From contig OW204011.1 of NCBI GenBank assembly GCA_934047225.1, positions 18,550,339 to 18,614,338 on the forward strand: 64,000 nt of DNA, in the 5' to 3' direction. This stretch comes from Ypsolopha sequella (taxonomy: Eukaryota > Arthropoda > Insecta > Lepidoptera > Ypsolophidae). This document shows positions 11,173 to 21,405 of this stretch, piece by piece (the stretch's first letter is position 1; each line of letters begins with the position of its first letter). The translations under genes and the position numbers were made by a program. The notes under the pieces were generated by a model that was not told where the DNA came from, did not search any database, and saw nothing but the letters and a program-made list of their open reading frames with translations.

Positions 11173-13514
11173 ATTGTCGTCCCATTTAAGGTTTTCTATC
11201 AGCCAAGTCTTTTGAAATAAAAGCTTTAATTTTGTTGAAACTGGGGAAAGCCAACCTAACGGGTCATATATCTTTGATATATTAGATAGTAACTGACGCT
11301 TAGTTGTGTGAGTGCTTGATGTATCTATATTGATATTGTATCCAAAATTATCACTGGATGAAAACCAGCGTAATCCCGATGTTTGGTGGATTCCTGATGT
11401 TTGAAATCGAATGCTTGTTCAGCATTATTTTGTGTTGTTTCAACGCCTTCTAACAATTCTGGCTTATTAGAAGACCATTTTCTTAAATTGAAGCCTCCTG
11501 ATTGAAGAAGAGCTATTAAATCTAGCTGTAATTTTCTTGCTGATGGTATGCTGTCACACCCGCTCAAAAGATCATCCATATAAAAATCTTCCTTTAAAGC
11601 CTGTAAAGCTTGATTTGAATAATTACGGCTTTCGTCACTTGCCAGTTTTTGAAATGTCATCATAGCAAGGAATGGCGCTGATTTTGTGCCATACGTGACT
11701 GTCGTTAATTTATATTCTTGTAAGGGTTGATCTATGGAGTACCGCCATATGATTTTGTGGTACAGTTGATCATCAGGGTGGAGAAGGATTTGCCGGAACA
11801 TCTTCTCGATATCCGCTGTAAATGCAACTTGATGTGTTCTCCATTTCAGAATTAACTCAAATAAATCTTTTTGAAGATTAGGGCCTTGTTTCATGACGTC
11901 ATTAAAAGTGCAACCTGATGAAGTTCGAGATGAGGCATTATACACAATCCTTAAAGATGTCGTCGTTGATTCTGGACGTTGCACACTGTGATGTGGTAAA
12001 TAATTGCTTGGTGTTTCGTCACGGGTTGTAGGACGCATGTGACCTAAATCTTCAAACTCTCGATAGCGACGCGCCATGTCTTCTTGCTGGTTGAACTTGC
12101 ATTCTATTTGTTTAAACTGTGCGACTGCTTTATATCTGGAATCTCCCAGTTGTTGTGCTGCATTTTCTTTCAATGACAATCTGACGACATATCTTCCGTC
12201 GCGCTGTCTCGTTGTTGTTGCTTGATAAAACTCCAAGCATTCACAATCTTCTTGTGACATGCTGGAGTCCTCATTGATATCCTCTGTTGTCCAAAATCTC
12301 TTGATGTCTTCAAAATGGTTTGTAACAACGTTGCAGTTATATGATTTTATATTTCCACATAAAATCCACCCTAATCGGGTTTGCTGTGCAACAGGTAGGT
12401 ACTGATTTTCCTTAATGATTCCGCTCAATATTATTGAGCTGTATATATCCGCGCCAAACAAAATATCTACGGGGCGACTAAGATGAAAGTCTGGGTCGGC
12501 TAATTGAATATTCTTTATAAATGACCATGATGGTTTCGAAAATGATTGGTTAGGAAGGTTATTTACAAGGCTTTTCATGATAAAAACATCCGTAGTGAAT
12601 TGATAATCACTTTGATTTGATAAACATGATATTGTGAGTACGCCTTTGCAGGTATTTTCCTTCACGCCCACTCCGACAATAACACCTTTGCATCGCTGAC
12701 GTGTTAGGCCTAATTTTTGGGCCGCAGTTTCGTGAATCAGGGAGGTCTGGCTCCCACCATCAATGATTGCACGCATCTGGTGATATGTTCCATCAGCTGC
12801 TTGAACCTTGAGAAGAGCAGTCGCCAAAAGTACTTCAGATATGTTTTTTAAATCATTTTGGGCTACGTGACTTGCTTGTTTTTTGGAACTTTCCCCTGAC
12901 CTGGAAAATGCCTCGTGTAACAAAGTATTGTGCGATGAATTGCATTCTCGACAACGTTTTTTTGATACGCAAGCATTTCCGTAGTGGTTGTGCAAACAAT
13001 TTGAGCAATAATTAAATTTGCGAACACAATTCAATTTTTCTTTTGGTTGCAATTTCAGAAATCTTTCGCAATGAAATAATCCGTGCCATTTTTTGCAGAG
13101 TGGACATCCGGCTTTTGGGGTCAATTGCGTGTTATTGATCGAATTTTGATGAAATTTATGATAATCTGAATCTTTACTGCTAAATGATTTAAAGAATTTA
13201 TTATTCTTGGTGATTATTGTACTCTCTTGATATTGAGATGATTTTTGGGGCTCTTTGCGTCTTGATGATGATTCTAATGCCGTAAATGTTTTTTCTAAAA
13301 ACTCTAGAAATTCATTCAGCGATGGTAAAGCCCGTGGATCTGATACTGATTGTATGTATTCTTCGTGTGTTTCAGAATCCAGTTTCTGTGTTATTATGTA
13401 TACCACCAACGGGTCCCAGGTTGATGTATCGACACCTAGGTTGTTAATGGCATAAATACACTCCTTGGTGGAGTCATGTATTTTCTTGATGTTAGCTGCT
13501 GATTGCTGCTGCAT
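11173..13514 (-). pseudogene. BEL-2 gag C-terminus, protease and reverse transcriptase
   Basis: The 729-codon frame 13514-11325 begins in the C-terminal half of gag. It has cysteine-rich knuckles (CPLCKKWHGLFHC and CSNCLHNHYGNAC, near 13110-12950) and then the aspartic protease with an active site reading IIDGGSQTS near 12755. The reverse transcriptase follows, with VYNASSR near 11940, FTADIEKMFRQ near 11820 and the catalytic YMDD at about 11580. Near 11380 the frame shifts by one and pol continues through 11172 into the next open frame. Apart from this shift the domain order and spacing are normal for the family. Function was replication of BEL-2 in virus-like particles. A one-base assembly error cannot be excluded. 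Confidence 0.85.
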
Positions 13515-14472
13515 GATAGACTAATTCATGAGAGAACTTGCGTGTGACGAGAAGATCAGTTTGATATTATTATATCTGTGGCTGAGTATATCCCAGCAAG
13601 TTTTGTAGTTATCTGCGCTGATCTTTAGGTGTTGAACCAACTTCCCTGCTTCGTCCTTGAGTTTACTTTTCAGAAATTGCATCTTTTGTGCATCCGACAG
13701 AGATCTGTTACTGTGGATTGCTTCGATAAATAAATCTTTGAAAGATACCCAGTTTTGATAATTACCATTAAAATATGGTATGTCCATTGTTGGAGTTGAT
13801 TTTTCTCGATGAGATACAGACTATAGCTTTGTGTTGATGGCCTTTTTGATAGTGATAAATTGTTTCTCGTAATTAGCGAATGATTCTTGGTAGTCGGGAT
13901 TTATTTCCATCGATTCACTATCAATCTCCCAATGTAACTTATCGACAACGGACCATCTAGATTGTAAATCTTTGAGATTCCCATTTTTCCATGATTGATT
14001 CGAGGTTGATACTTGATACAGAGTGTGCAAATGCTTTGAAGTTACTTCGCTGTTTGCGAAAAAGCTCTTCTAATTTATTTGTAGCAGATTGATACGCAAA
14101 AGCTTCTGGCGTGGCCCCCTTTTGCTCCGTAGTCTGCGAGACTTTGGGCCACTGAAACTTTGCTTGCGATAAGGGGCTCGGTGGTTGAATTGAAAGCGAT
14201 TTTGAAAATTATTGGATTTGCGCTTTGATGTCATTGTACATTTTCTGCGCTCGTATAAAGTATTCCTGACTAAAATACTCGTGACCGGTTGACTCGAAAT
14301 TCTTCAGCTGCTCATGATTGCCTAGGAATTCGGACCAGTACTGCTCTAATGTATTAAGCCTTCTTTGGCAAGTTTCAGGAGTATTTCGCTCCTTTCCATC
14401 CTTTTTAAAATTCGACAGTATATTATTGATTGCCTCTAGTAGCTGCACTTGGGTCAAAAATAGGTCTTCCAT
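13515..14472 (-). pseudogene. BEL-2 gag N-terminal part, broken
   Basis: Three short minus-strand frames (14472-14209, 14030-13821, 13787-13521) read as consecutive pieces of a BEL/Pao gag. The first starts MEDLFLTQ and is predicted helical. The last carries the family signature IPYFNGNYQNWVSF near 13780 and the following helical region with DAQKMQFLKSKL. Stops and frameshifts separate the pieces, and the last ends one codon before the next open frame at 13514. The assignment rests on the family signature and on position between leader and gag-pol. 14473-14737 is the untranslated leader, with no gene seen. Confidence 0.7.
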
Positions 14473-14736
14473 GTTCAGTAAATTGTTTGGTATGAATAAG
14501 TTAAAACAGGAAAGATCTTACTTTGATTCAGCCCGCTGTGTGCAGATTTTCCCAGCTGCTTTGATAGGAACGCCCGACTGACACGTCAGACTGCTGTATT
14601 GGTAGAAGTTGGAAGTTGCTCGTAGCTGATACGCTAAGTGGATGCTTATCCACAGTGTTTATTTGATCACTAACACAACACAGTCACAAAAAAAAATTTT
14701 TCGACACTCGCGTAGTGATCCCGCCTATTCGTGTTG

Positions 14737-14751
14737 ACTCGAAGGACCATA
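14737..14751 (-). promoter_or_regulatory. BEL-2 primer-binding site (tRNA-Tyr-like)
   Basis: Three bases inside the 5' LTR end the minus strand reads TGGTCCTTCGAGTCA. The first 12 bases equal the complement of an animal tRNA-Tyr 3' end (CTCGAAGGA plus CCA) and the rest diverges. Position next to the LTR and the TGG start are as expected for a minus-strand primer site. Confidence 0.6.
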
Positions 14752-14754
14752 AGA

Positions 14755-14975
14755 TGTAGGGTGTATCCCTTGGGGTTGATATATAAATGATAAGTCTAGA
14801 TGTCCACTATTGATTATATTGATAAGGTATTGATATTGATAACTGATATGGGAGGTGAGAGCGCGTCCGCCGTGATGTAGGCTCAAACGTGAACTGAACT
14901 GTGGTAATTAGGTAAATCGCCGGTTGACGCGCTGTTTGATGAGTTAGCGATATTGTGCGGTGTACGTACCGTACA
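14755..14975 (-). repeat. BEL-2 5' LTR
   Basis: This is the 221-bp partner of 7345-7565, starting TGTAGGGTG and ending CCGTACA on the plus strand. It lies before gag on the minus strand and would drive transcription leftwards. No clear TATA box was identified. Confidence 0.92.
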
Positions 14976-16037
14976 CTCAGTGCCTCGGTGATAGTTTCGT
15001 CGATGATAGTGACGGTGCTTCCTTCGTCGAGCAGGGCATATGTGTTAATCGTGGAGCCATTTGGACTTGTGAGCGTGACTGGTGCGATCTTCAGGTATAC
15101 TCGACGTGCTCTCGTAGTGTCACTCGTGGTGTTAGTGAGCTCGACGGTAGATGCGACTTCTTCTGGTTGTGGCTGCGGTGGCTCTGGTTCTGGTGCTGAT
15201 CTGTTGTGATGAAGCAGGCGGTGATGAGCCATCCGACATCCTTGCTGCCCACAGGTTCTCGCTCTGCAGTTGCCCCGGCGGTGATTGCTACGCAAGCAAC
15301 GGAATCAGGCGTGTTGTTTCTTCGCTATTTCCCAGCGCTTATTGATGTCGGCGTTGAGAAACTGTCTGCAGTCGGGCAGCTGGTGGTCTTGTTTACACGC
15401 AGGGCATCGTTCGTTGCGTCTGTCTTCGGTGGTGAATGTGCGCTTGATTTTCTTCTTTATGACTTTGTCTTGAGTGGTGACGTTTTCGGGTAGTGCGTAT
15501 GCTCCGCACTTGTCGGCCTCTTCGTTCAGGAACGTTGTTAATCTCTTGAGGTCGGGAACATCTTCTTTATTTTTCGCTGCGTAGTCGTACCATTTGTTCT
15601 TCATAATAGGCGTCAATTTCTCGATGATTGACTTCACCATCTCTGGATTGTAAAGATAGTGAATCTTCTTCAGTGCTTCTATTGTAGCGACAATGTTGGC
15701 TACTCGGTTGGCGAATATGCAGACTTCTCGTGGATTGTCAGCTAATCTCGGGAGCATCTTCATCTTCTCCATTTCATTCATCGCGAATGCGTTCGGATGC
15801 CCAAATCTTCTTTCCAGGGCTTCTATGATGGCCCCAGGCTCCGGCTGGCTGATGAGGAGACTGTTGACAGCTTCTAGTGCTGCTCCCTTGATGCTTCTTC
15901 GTAGTCTCGCCACGTTTTCTGTCTTCGTAAATAAGTCTTCAGTTTCTCTGTAGGCAGCTTGAAATTGAAGCCAGCTGCTACACTGCCCGTTGAAGATAGG
16001 CAGTTCCTGTAGATATCTCGGCGATTCTCTCGTAGTC
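14976..16037 (-). pseudogene. BEL-1 gag C-terminal half and protease active-site half
   Basis: The frame 15913-15305 is the middle and end of a BEL/Pao gag: a helical region with RLRRSIKGAALEAV, a long helix-rich capsid-like part, then CPACKQDHQLPDC near 15390. After a frameshift near 15300 the frame 15295-14976 gives a second cysteine/histidine knuckle (HRRGNC to HHRLLHHN), a proline-glutamate linker, and the protease active site ALLDEGSTVTIID near 15025. 16037-15914 encodes the FNGQ region of gag in a different frame. Both ends abut younger insertions: BEL-N at 16037 and BEL-2 at 14976. In both cases the interrupted frame resumes correctly on the far side, so gag-pro was still readable when the insertions occurred. 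Confidence 0.83.
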
Positions 16038-16481
16038 TGTAGCCGCTGGCTACAGGATGCAGGGCTGATGGAATTTGAGTGGGAGAGCAGACAGGATAAG
16101 AAAAAGATTGTGGGTAAACTGACCTTTGTTGGAATGTCTGTGGACGGGCCGACGGGAGATGCGGTGACGTGCTGAACCTTCTTGTTGGGCTAGTTGAGCT
16201 GGCGTCTGTGCAGGGATGTATTGAATGTCCTGGTTGTAGTGATGTACACAGCACTTGTAATTACACTACACTTTAGGTACGCGATATTGTTTGTGCTGAC
16301 GCGAATGTCTATTGTTTAGAGCTGTCGGCTGCGCGGGCGCGCGCGCGTGCGCCTTGAGAGGCTTATCGATCCAAACAGAGCGAGACCAGAGCCCGCGCGC
16401 GCCTCGACCGGCGCGCGGCGGGGGGGGGGGGGTCATCCCCGCATGCGGGTGCGAATCATGCGTCACGGTCTAGCGTGAACA
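16038..16481 (-). repeat. BEL-N 3' LTR
   Basis: It starts TGTAGCCGCTGGCTACAGG and ends AGCGTGAACA on the plus strand. It contains a GC-rich block with alternating CG runs and a G homopolymer near 16340-16432, and has clear counterparts at 18832-19274 and, more diverged and in the opposite orientation, at 59786-60251. Confidence 0.92.
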
Positions 16482-16487
16482 TCCTGG

Positions 16488-17085
16488 GGGGGCCGGGGCT
16501 GCGGCTCCATGGGCTGTGTCCAGATCCACAACTTGGATCACTCCATCCTTGCCAGGCATTGTGCGGAGAATTCTCCCCAACTTCCATTGGAGCGGAGGCA
16601 GGTCATCCTCTTTGATGAGGACCAGTTCACCCACTTGAGGAGGGGAGGAAGGGGAGAGCTGATTGGAGCGGGTTTGCAGGGTATGGAGGTAGGATCTGGA
16701 CCAGAGAATCCAAAAGCGCTGAGAGAGCGCTTGAATGAGCTGAAAGCGTTTAAGAACAGATATGGGTCTGTCGTAAAAAGACTGCTCAGGTAGAGCGGTG
16801 AGCGGACGACCAATAATGAAATGTCCGGCCGTGAGAGGGTCAAAGTCCGTAGGATCGGATAAAATCGGGCAGAGGGGTCTTGAGTTGAGTATTATTTCGT
16901 GCAGAGCGCCGAACCAAGTTATGTGCTGATTCGCGAGCTGGTGAGTGATTGCATCATTGTTTGACCCGAGGAAGTTCTGAACTTCAATGAGTTGATCCCT
17001 AGCACCTACACAGCTTGTGCCGACTCTGAGCGAATGAGAACTAGAGTACCGCGACGTGAGATAAAACCTAACAGGGCTCGTGCTG
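16488..17085 (-). pseudogene. BEL-N remnant of integrase end and DUF5641
   Basis: On the minus strand this region is a close nucleotide match to 59030-59780. It preserves the stretch around SRRGT and LIRS (near 17060-17030), the NNDAITH region (near 16955), SRPLCPI (near 16870), HFIIGRPLTAL (near 16815) and PPQVGELVLIKEDDLPP (near 16640-16600). A short internal deletion near 16900 removes the integrase part that holds the last catalytic acid. Frameshifts are also present. It cannot encode integrase. Why this 3' part was kept is unclear, though the segment next to the polypurine tract and LTR may be needed in cis. Confidence 0.82.
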
Positions 17086-17186
17086 AGTGAAATTGACCAT
17101 GTACGTCTGCTATTATTGGTGTGTTAGTGACGTTCACTACACGTTGTGCGGAGTTACAAGAATTCTCTGTTGGAGCTGAAGTCATT

Positions 17187-17415
17187 GAGTGAAAATGAAC
17201 TGAGTGTGTATGTGATGAGTGTGTGTGTGATGAGTGTGTGTGTGATGACTGAGTGCTGGTTTCATTGAGTGAAAATGAGCTGAATGTGTATCTGATGAGT
17301 GAATGTGTGAGTGAAAATGAGCTGAGTGTGTATGTGCTGATTGAATGTGTGAGTGAAAATGAGCTGAGTGTGTATGTGCTGATTGAATGTGTGATGAGTG
17401 TGACTATATGTGAAA
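17187..17415. repeat. 42-bp tandem repeat inside BEL-N
   Basis: The unit contains GAGTGAAAATGAGCTGAGTG followed by TGTATGTGCTGATTGAATG. Two nearly perfect copies (about 17311-17396) are preceded by shorter, degenerate units (GTGATGAGTGTGT). It lies just after the pol remnant in element orientation. No coding role is evident. Confidence 0.8.
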
Positions 17416-18811
17416 ATGAGTTATTAAAAACTTGAGCGCTACCAACTCCAACGTGCGGATAGCTTGTAACTTGCGCGGGCCGAAATAACAAAAGCCATGT
17501 TCAAACGGAACACGGAAAATAAACCCGACAGAGAGAGAAAGAAAAAAAAGAAAAAAAAATTTTTTTTTTTTTTTAAACAACCTGTATATGAGCTGACAAA
17601 CCAACGTGGAACACCCTATATGTGCACCATAAACAATAAAAGCAGAGATGAGATGAAAAAACAAAAAAAAAATTTACTATAAAAAGCAGACAATATCAGG
17701 ATAAAACTGTTCGGCAATATATTACTGCAACACAAGATTACCGTGATTACAAGATTACAATCGAAAAGGGCTGATGACCTTGTTCACTCTTATGTTATTA
17801 TGCTTTGAAATCATGTGCCGACAATACGCGTTAGACAATAATACGCTAGATCTTGCTTACAACAAAAAACATCAGTCGTTGACGATTCTATTTTTAGATC
17901 AAAATATCTACCTACTGCCTCGTTGGGTGTAAACAAACAAAGAATGTATTTACCTCGCAGAAATCGGATCTAAATGAGCGGACACTCCAATGATGCAATC
18001 ACGCTTTAGTAATATACGTAATACGTATGTATATGCACGAAATAAAGCGAATTTATACTCTCACAAAAAATATCTCGCAAGATACGAGAACTATCTTTGA
18101 CAGTGGGTAGATTTGCACCTCTTCGCTCGATAGAAAACAAAGTGAAGTGTAGGTACTCAAAACGTTGTAACACGATATGAAACTAAAATGTGAACTATGT
18201 ATTTACGAGCAAAGTTGAATCACTTCGAGAACATTTGAAAAGATTGGGTCGGGAATTACATGTAAAAAATGTTGAGCAAAATGCTGACTTTGAGTTTAAT
18301 TAATTTTACGTATGGGGTTTATAAGGGCTGATAATTAATCCCTGGAAGTGACGGGGGGGGTTTAATAAAGAAATATAGTGGACTGTAATAAACAATTGGG
18401 CCGAATGGATATAATTATATTATCTGAGCTGAACAATAATTACAACCGTGATGAAAATGAGTTATTCTGTAAAGGGGCGTGGGGGGGTCGGTTCTAACCG
18501 ATAAATGGAATGTTCCAGGCGGCGGTTCTAATTATCTACCCGCGATAGGTATTCGAAACCACAAAATATTTTTTTTTTTTTTTTTTGCCGGGAAAAGGGG
18601 CAAAATATGTAACCGGGTGAAAATGGACTGTAGTAAATCGACGGGGGCTGGTTCAAACAAAGTTACGGGCCGGCGGGGGATAGGCGGGGGGTGATATAAA
18701 CCAAAAATTTTCCTGGATTGAAAATGGACTGTAATAAATCGACGGGGGCTGGTTCAGTAGCGGTTTGAAGGGCCAAAATTGTGAAAATGGACTGTAAGGA
18801 CCAAAATTCAA
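17416..18811 (-). other. Non-coding internal region of BEL-N
   Basis: AT-rich sequence without credible coding frames. It has homopolymer runs at 17545-17575 and 18570-18586. A repeated block around GACTGTAATAAATCGACGGG occurs near 18625 and 18730, with shorter versions near 18376 and 18790. On position it is the untranslated leader between the primer site and the deleted gag. Confidence 0.6.
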
Positions 18812-18827
18812 TCCGGCCGAAGGACCA
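18812..18827 (-). promoter_or_regulatory. BEL-N primer-binding site complementary to tRNA-Tyr tail
   Basis: The plus strand reads TCCGGCCGAAGGACCA, one base short of the animal tRNA-Tyr 3' end TCCGGCTCGAAGGACCA. It sits four bases inside the 5' LTR. Confidence 0.75.
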
Positions 18828-18831
18828 AAAA

Positions 18832-19274
18832 TGTAGCCGCTGGCTACAGGATGCAGGGCTGATGGAATTTGAGTGGGAGAGCAGACAGGATAAGAAAAAG
18901 ATTGTGGGTAAACTGACCTTTGTTGGAATGTCTGTGGACGGGCCGACGGGAGATGCGGTGACGTGCTGAACCTTCTTGTTGGGCTAGTTGAGCTGGCGTC
19001 TGTGCAGGGATGTATTGAATGTCCTGGTTGTAGTGATGTACACAGCACTTGTAATTACACTACACTTTAGGTACGCGATATTGTTTGTGCTGACGCGAAT
19101 GTCTATTGTTTAGAGCTGTCAGCTGCGCGGGCGCGCGCGCGTGCGCCTTGAGAGGCTTATCGATCCGAACAGAGCGAGACCAGAGCCCGCGCGCGCCTCG
19201 ACCGGCGCGCGGCGGGGGGGGGGGGTCATCCCCGCATGCGGGTGCGAATCATGCGTCACGGTCTAGCGTGAACA
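18832..19274 (-). repeat. BEL-N 5' LTR
   Basis: This is the 443-bp partner of 16038-16481. Differences seen by eye are the length of a G run and a couple of substitutions (for example near 19120 and 19167). Confidence 0.92.
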
Positions 19275-20002
19275 TAGTCATTCTTACGGCCTGAGTGAGT
19301 GCCGCTGCCAACGATGCGATGTCTGTATTCTGTGGCTGACGAGCAGGCCGGAGCTGTTCCTGTTCCTTGCCTCGGTGCTCAGGTGCTTCTTCTCCCTGGG
19401 CTCCCTGTCCTCGTCCGTGTTGCCCTTGACGCGCAGGCTTCGCTGGTACTTCTTCATGCTGAGGTAATGCTACTGGATCCCTTGAATTTTCCTTTGCAGA
19501 GCTTTCCTGATGCGTCTGCAGGTTTTTTTCCATTAGCGGAGAGCTCTTCTGTTGCTTCTCCAAATTTTCTTCCATTGGCGGAGAGCTTTCCTGATGCTTC
19601 TCCAGCCATTGTTCTACTTGTGCTGATTTTTCCTCTTCGTCAGCATCTTCTTCGTCCGACGATGATTCCTCGACACGAAGAGCACGAATTTTCTTCAATT
19701 TTATCTGCGCGAGTTCCAGCTTAAATTTAGCCAGCTCCTCTTCTGCCTCCAACTCCGCGAGGAGTTTCTCGCGGGAGGACTCAGAACGGCGAGAATGTGG
19801 GCGCTTCGGTTTCAACGTGGAATTTATAGATTCAACATCGTTGCTGGCCTTGGTGTTTTGTTTTCTTCGTCGAACTGGTATTTTCGGTGCTGGTGGTAGC
19901 CGTGGTACCTTCGCTCGTAGTTCTCTCTGTGTCGGAGCCATCAGTCGTGTTCACTTCCTTCGGCGGCTCTTCCTTGCTGGACTGGCTCCGTGTCGTTGGC
20001 AT
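19275..20002 (-). pseudogene. BEL-1 gag N-terminal region
   Basis: The likely start is the ATG at 20002 (MPTTRSQ), typical of BEL/Pao gag. An upstream ATG at 20056 falls within the primer-site region. The frame shifts near 19900, and the stretch from 19941 continues through a basic part (RRRKQN) and a strongly charged helix, likely coiled coil, around LLAELEAEEELAKFKLELAQ (near 19735-19690). A repeated KHQESSPPMEENLE-like segment follows (19620-19520), then a glutamine/glycine-rich linker. It ends at the BEL-N insertion and resumes in frame at 16037. It forms the particle shell of the element. One frameshift and the insertion inactivate it. Confidence 0.78.
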
Positions 20003-20034
20003 TTTCGTAGACTTTTCCGCTGGTATTTTCCCTC

Positions 20035-20055
20035 TATTCGGCTCTCGAAGGGCCA
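20035..20055 (-). promoter_or_regulatory. BEL-1 primer-binding site (tRNA-Tyr-like, imperfect)
   Basis: The minus strand just inside the 5' LTR reads TGGCCCTTCGAGAGCCGAA. It agrees with the complement of a tRNA-Tyr tail (TGGTCCTTCGAGCCGGA) apart from one substitution and a small insertion. Confidence 0.5.
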
Positions 20056-20060
20056 TGCAA

Positions 20061-20253
20061 TGTGCAGCACAGCCTCAGGATAGCTCAGCGGGTCGGGCCG
20101 TACTGCACTATAATAGATTGCCGGGCTGTGAAAGCCAACAAAAACACCGCTTTGTGGACCCAAGGAATGCAGCCAGGAACTAGGTAGATTGCCAGATCTT
20201 CTACTGTTCTATTTCCTTTTCGGAATATTGCTCGGAATGTGAATGAATGTGGT
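20061..20253 (-). repeat. BEL-1 5' LTR, truncated
   Basis: The block from TGTGCAGCACAGCC at 20061 to GAATGAATGTGG at 20253 matches 47692-47885 of the solo LTR and 1-112 of the window. The remaining ~840 bp of the LTR are missing. The Jockey-like element begins abruptly with its poly-T at 20254 and no LTR remainder is found on its far side, so a deletion or rearrangement took it. Confidence 0.82.
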
Positions 20254-20639
20254 TTTTTTTTTTTTTTTTGAAGTGACTTACTATGCTATTGGCCGTCTGG
20301 CCTTAACAGCTTTACCCGGGCAAAAGGAGGGAACGCCGAGAACGTTCACCTCCTGTGATTTTTACTCAACAATCGCTGAGGGCCCCCAGCTGGGGGACCT
20401 CGGCTCAGGACGTTGATGGTGTGTGCTCTATTGGAGAGAAGCGACCAGGTATATACCTGTATCGCGTGTCAAGTTGTCTGAGGTAGAGGCGTCGTTGACG
20501 CAAAGCGTTTGCTGAAAGCTTAGTGGTTGTAGTGACCGGGGCGGAGGGCCTCGTGTCTAATTGGGATGAAATGGTGTTTGAAGTGTTACGTCTCCTACGT
20601 CGGGGACGGTGAATGAAAACAGGGGCAGTCGCTGAGGTA

Positions 20640-21396
20640 TTATCGTCGAGGTTGTTGGGGGGGGTCGGATGCTATAATCCGGGCTGTAATGTCGTCGTCA
20701 GGATCTAATAATACGTGACGCGGGCGTCGTTTGCAATATTTGAATGAAGGATCCGCCACATACTCTGAAGCTCTCCTAATCAGTGGATTCCTATGGTTCG
20801 ATGAGGTATCGAAGAATTTCCTAGATGCCTCCCTCATATAGTGACGAACAGTAGGAACACGAAGGTCCTTGTGAAGATTATAGTTGCGGACGAACCACAG
20901 AGCACCTGTAGCCCTACGCAAAAACCTATTTTGAATAACCTGTAGTTTGTTAATATGATACTTAGAAGCGTGGGCAAATGCCACACTAGCGTAAGTGAAG
21001 ACTGGTCCGATGCAAGTGAGGTATAGCCTTATTTTGCTGCGAAGGGACAATTTGCTTCGAGCATTTACTAGTGGGAATAGCCTACTCAAGAAGAAGGAAG
21101 AATTTTGATGTGAGGGCCAAAAGTGAGCCGACTATCAAGTGTTACCCCTAAGTATTTGGCTTGTTTGGACCATGGAACTGGCCGGCCAAAGAGCGAGAGA
21201 CTTGGTAGTGAATTATTACCACCAAGCCACCGTTTGAAATATATCGCTTGACTTTTCTCAGGATTGACCTCTATCCTCCATTTCCTAAACCAATCACCTA
21301 GTTTGGAAGCTGCGCTCTGCATGCGGGACCCTAAGGTCTTCATACTATTGCTCCTCAAGTAGAGAGCTGTGTCATCTGCGAATAGGGCAAGTCGAA
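20640..21396 (-). pseudogene. Jockey-like ORF2, end of reverse transcriptase and C-terminal domain
   Basis: From 21396 the minus strand gives the catalytic FADD box (near 21380) and the rest of the palm with the primer-grip region (NPEKSQAIYFKR near 21270, YLGVTLDSRLTFGPH near 21150). A frameshift near 21090 leads to the C-terminal part (KIRLYLTCIGPVFTYASVAF near 21030), ending at 20640. The upstream half lies right of the nested element, at 22882-24893. The two halves join in frame at the target duplication. The C-terminal part matches the normal Jockey layout. The frameshift makes the protein non-functional. Confidence 0.82.
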
Positions 21397-21405
21397 CGAA
21401 TTTAT

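Larger units (their letters stand above)
7345..14975 (-). mobile_element. BEL-2: complete-ended BEL/Pao element with env-like gene (Roo-like)
   Basis: Two 221-bp LTRs (7345-7565 and 14755-14975) in direct orientation bound this block. They are flanked by CCCAG (7340-7344) and CTCAG (14976-14980), a 5-bp target duplication with one change. The order on the minus strand is gag, protease, reverse transcriptase, RNase H, truncated integrase, DUF5641, env. About seven base differences between the LTRs were counted by eye (near 3%), so the insertion is not recent. It interrupts the BEL-1 protease. An env-like domain fused to pol in a BEL element recalls Drosophila roo. Frameshifts and a missing integrase core make it defective. 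Confidence 0.92.
16038..19274 (-). mobile_element. BEL-N: 3.2-kb non-autonomous BEL/Pao derivative
   Basis: LTRs of 444 and 443 bp (16038-16481, 18832-19274), nearly identical, bound this block. The perfect 5-bp duplication TAGTC flanks it at 16033-16037 and 19275-19279. Inside are only ~600 bp of pol 3' end, a 42-bp tandem repeat, about 1.4 kb of non-coding leader and a tRNA-Tyr-like primer site. Gag, protease, RT and most of integrase are absent. LTR and pol remnant closely match the fragment at 57583-60251, which is a likely relative of its autonomous parent. Clean ends with almost identical LTRs suggest that the deleted form itself was mobilised by proteins from another copy. Confidence 0.9.

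Noticed and set aside
15874..16254. 126-codon frame beginning in the BEL-N LTR, repeated at 18653-19048
   Set aside because: It crosses an LTR border into unrelated sequence in each place. The shared part is LTR only.
16509..16843. Frames on both strands around 16509-16843 and the matching 59259-59698
   Set aside because: They are shifted-frame shadows of the DUF5641 coding region of BEL-N and BEL-D.
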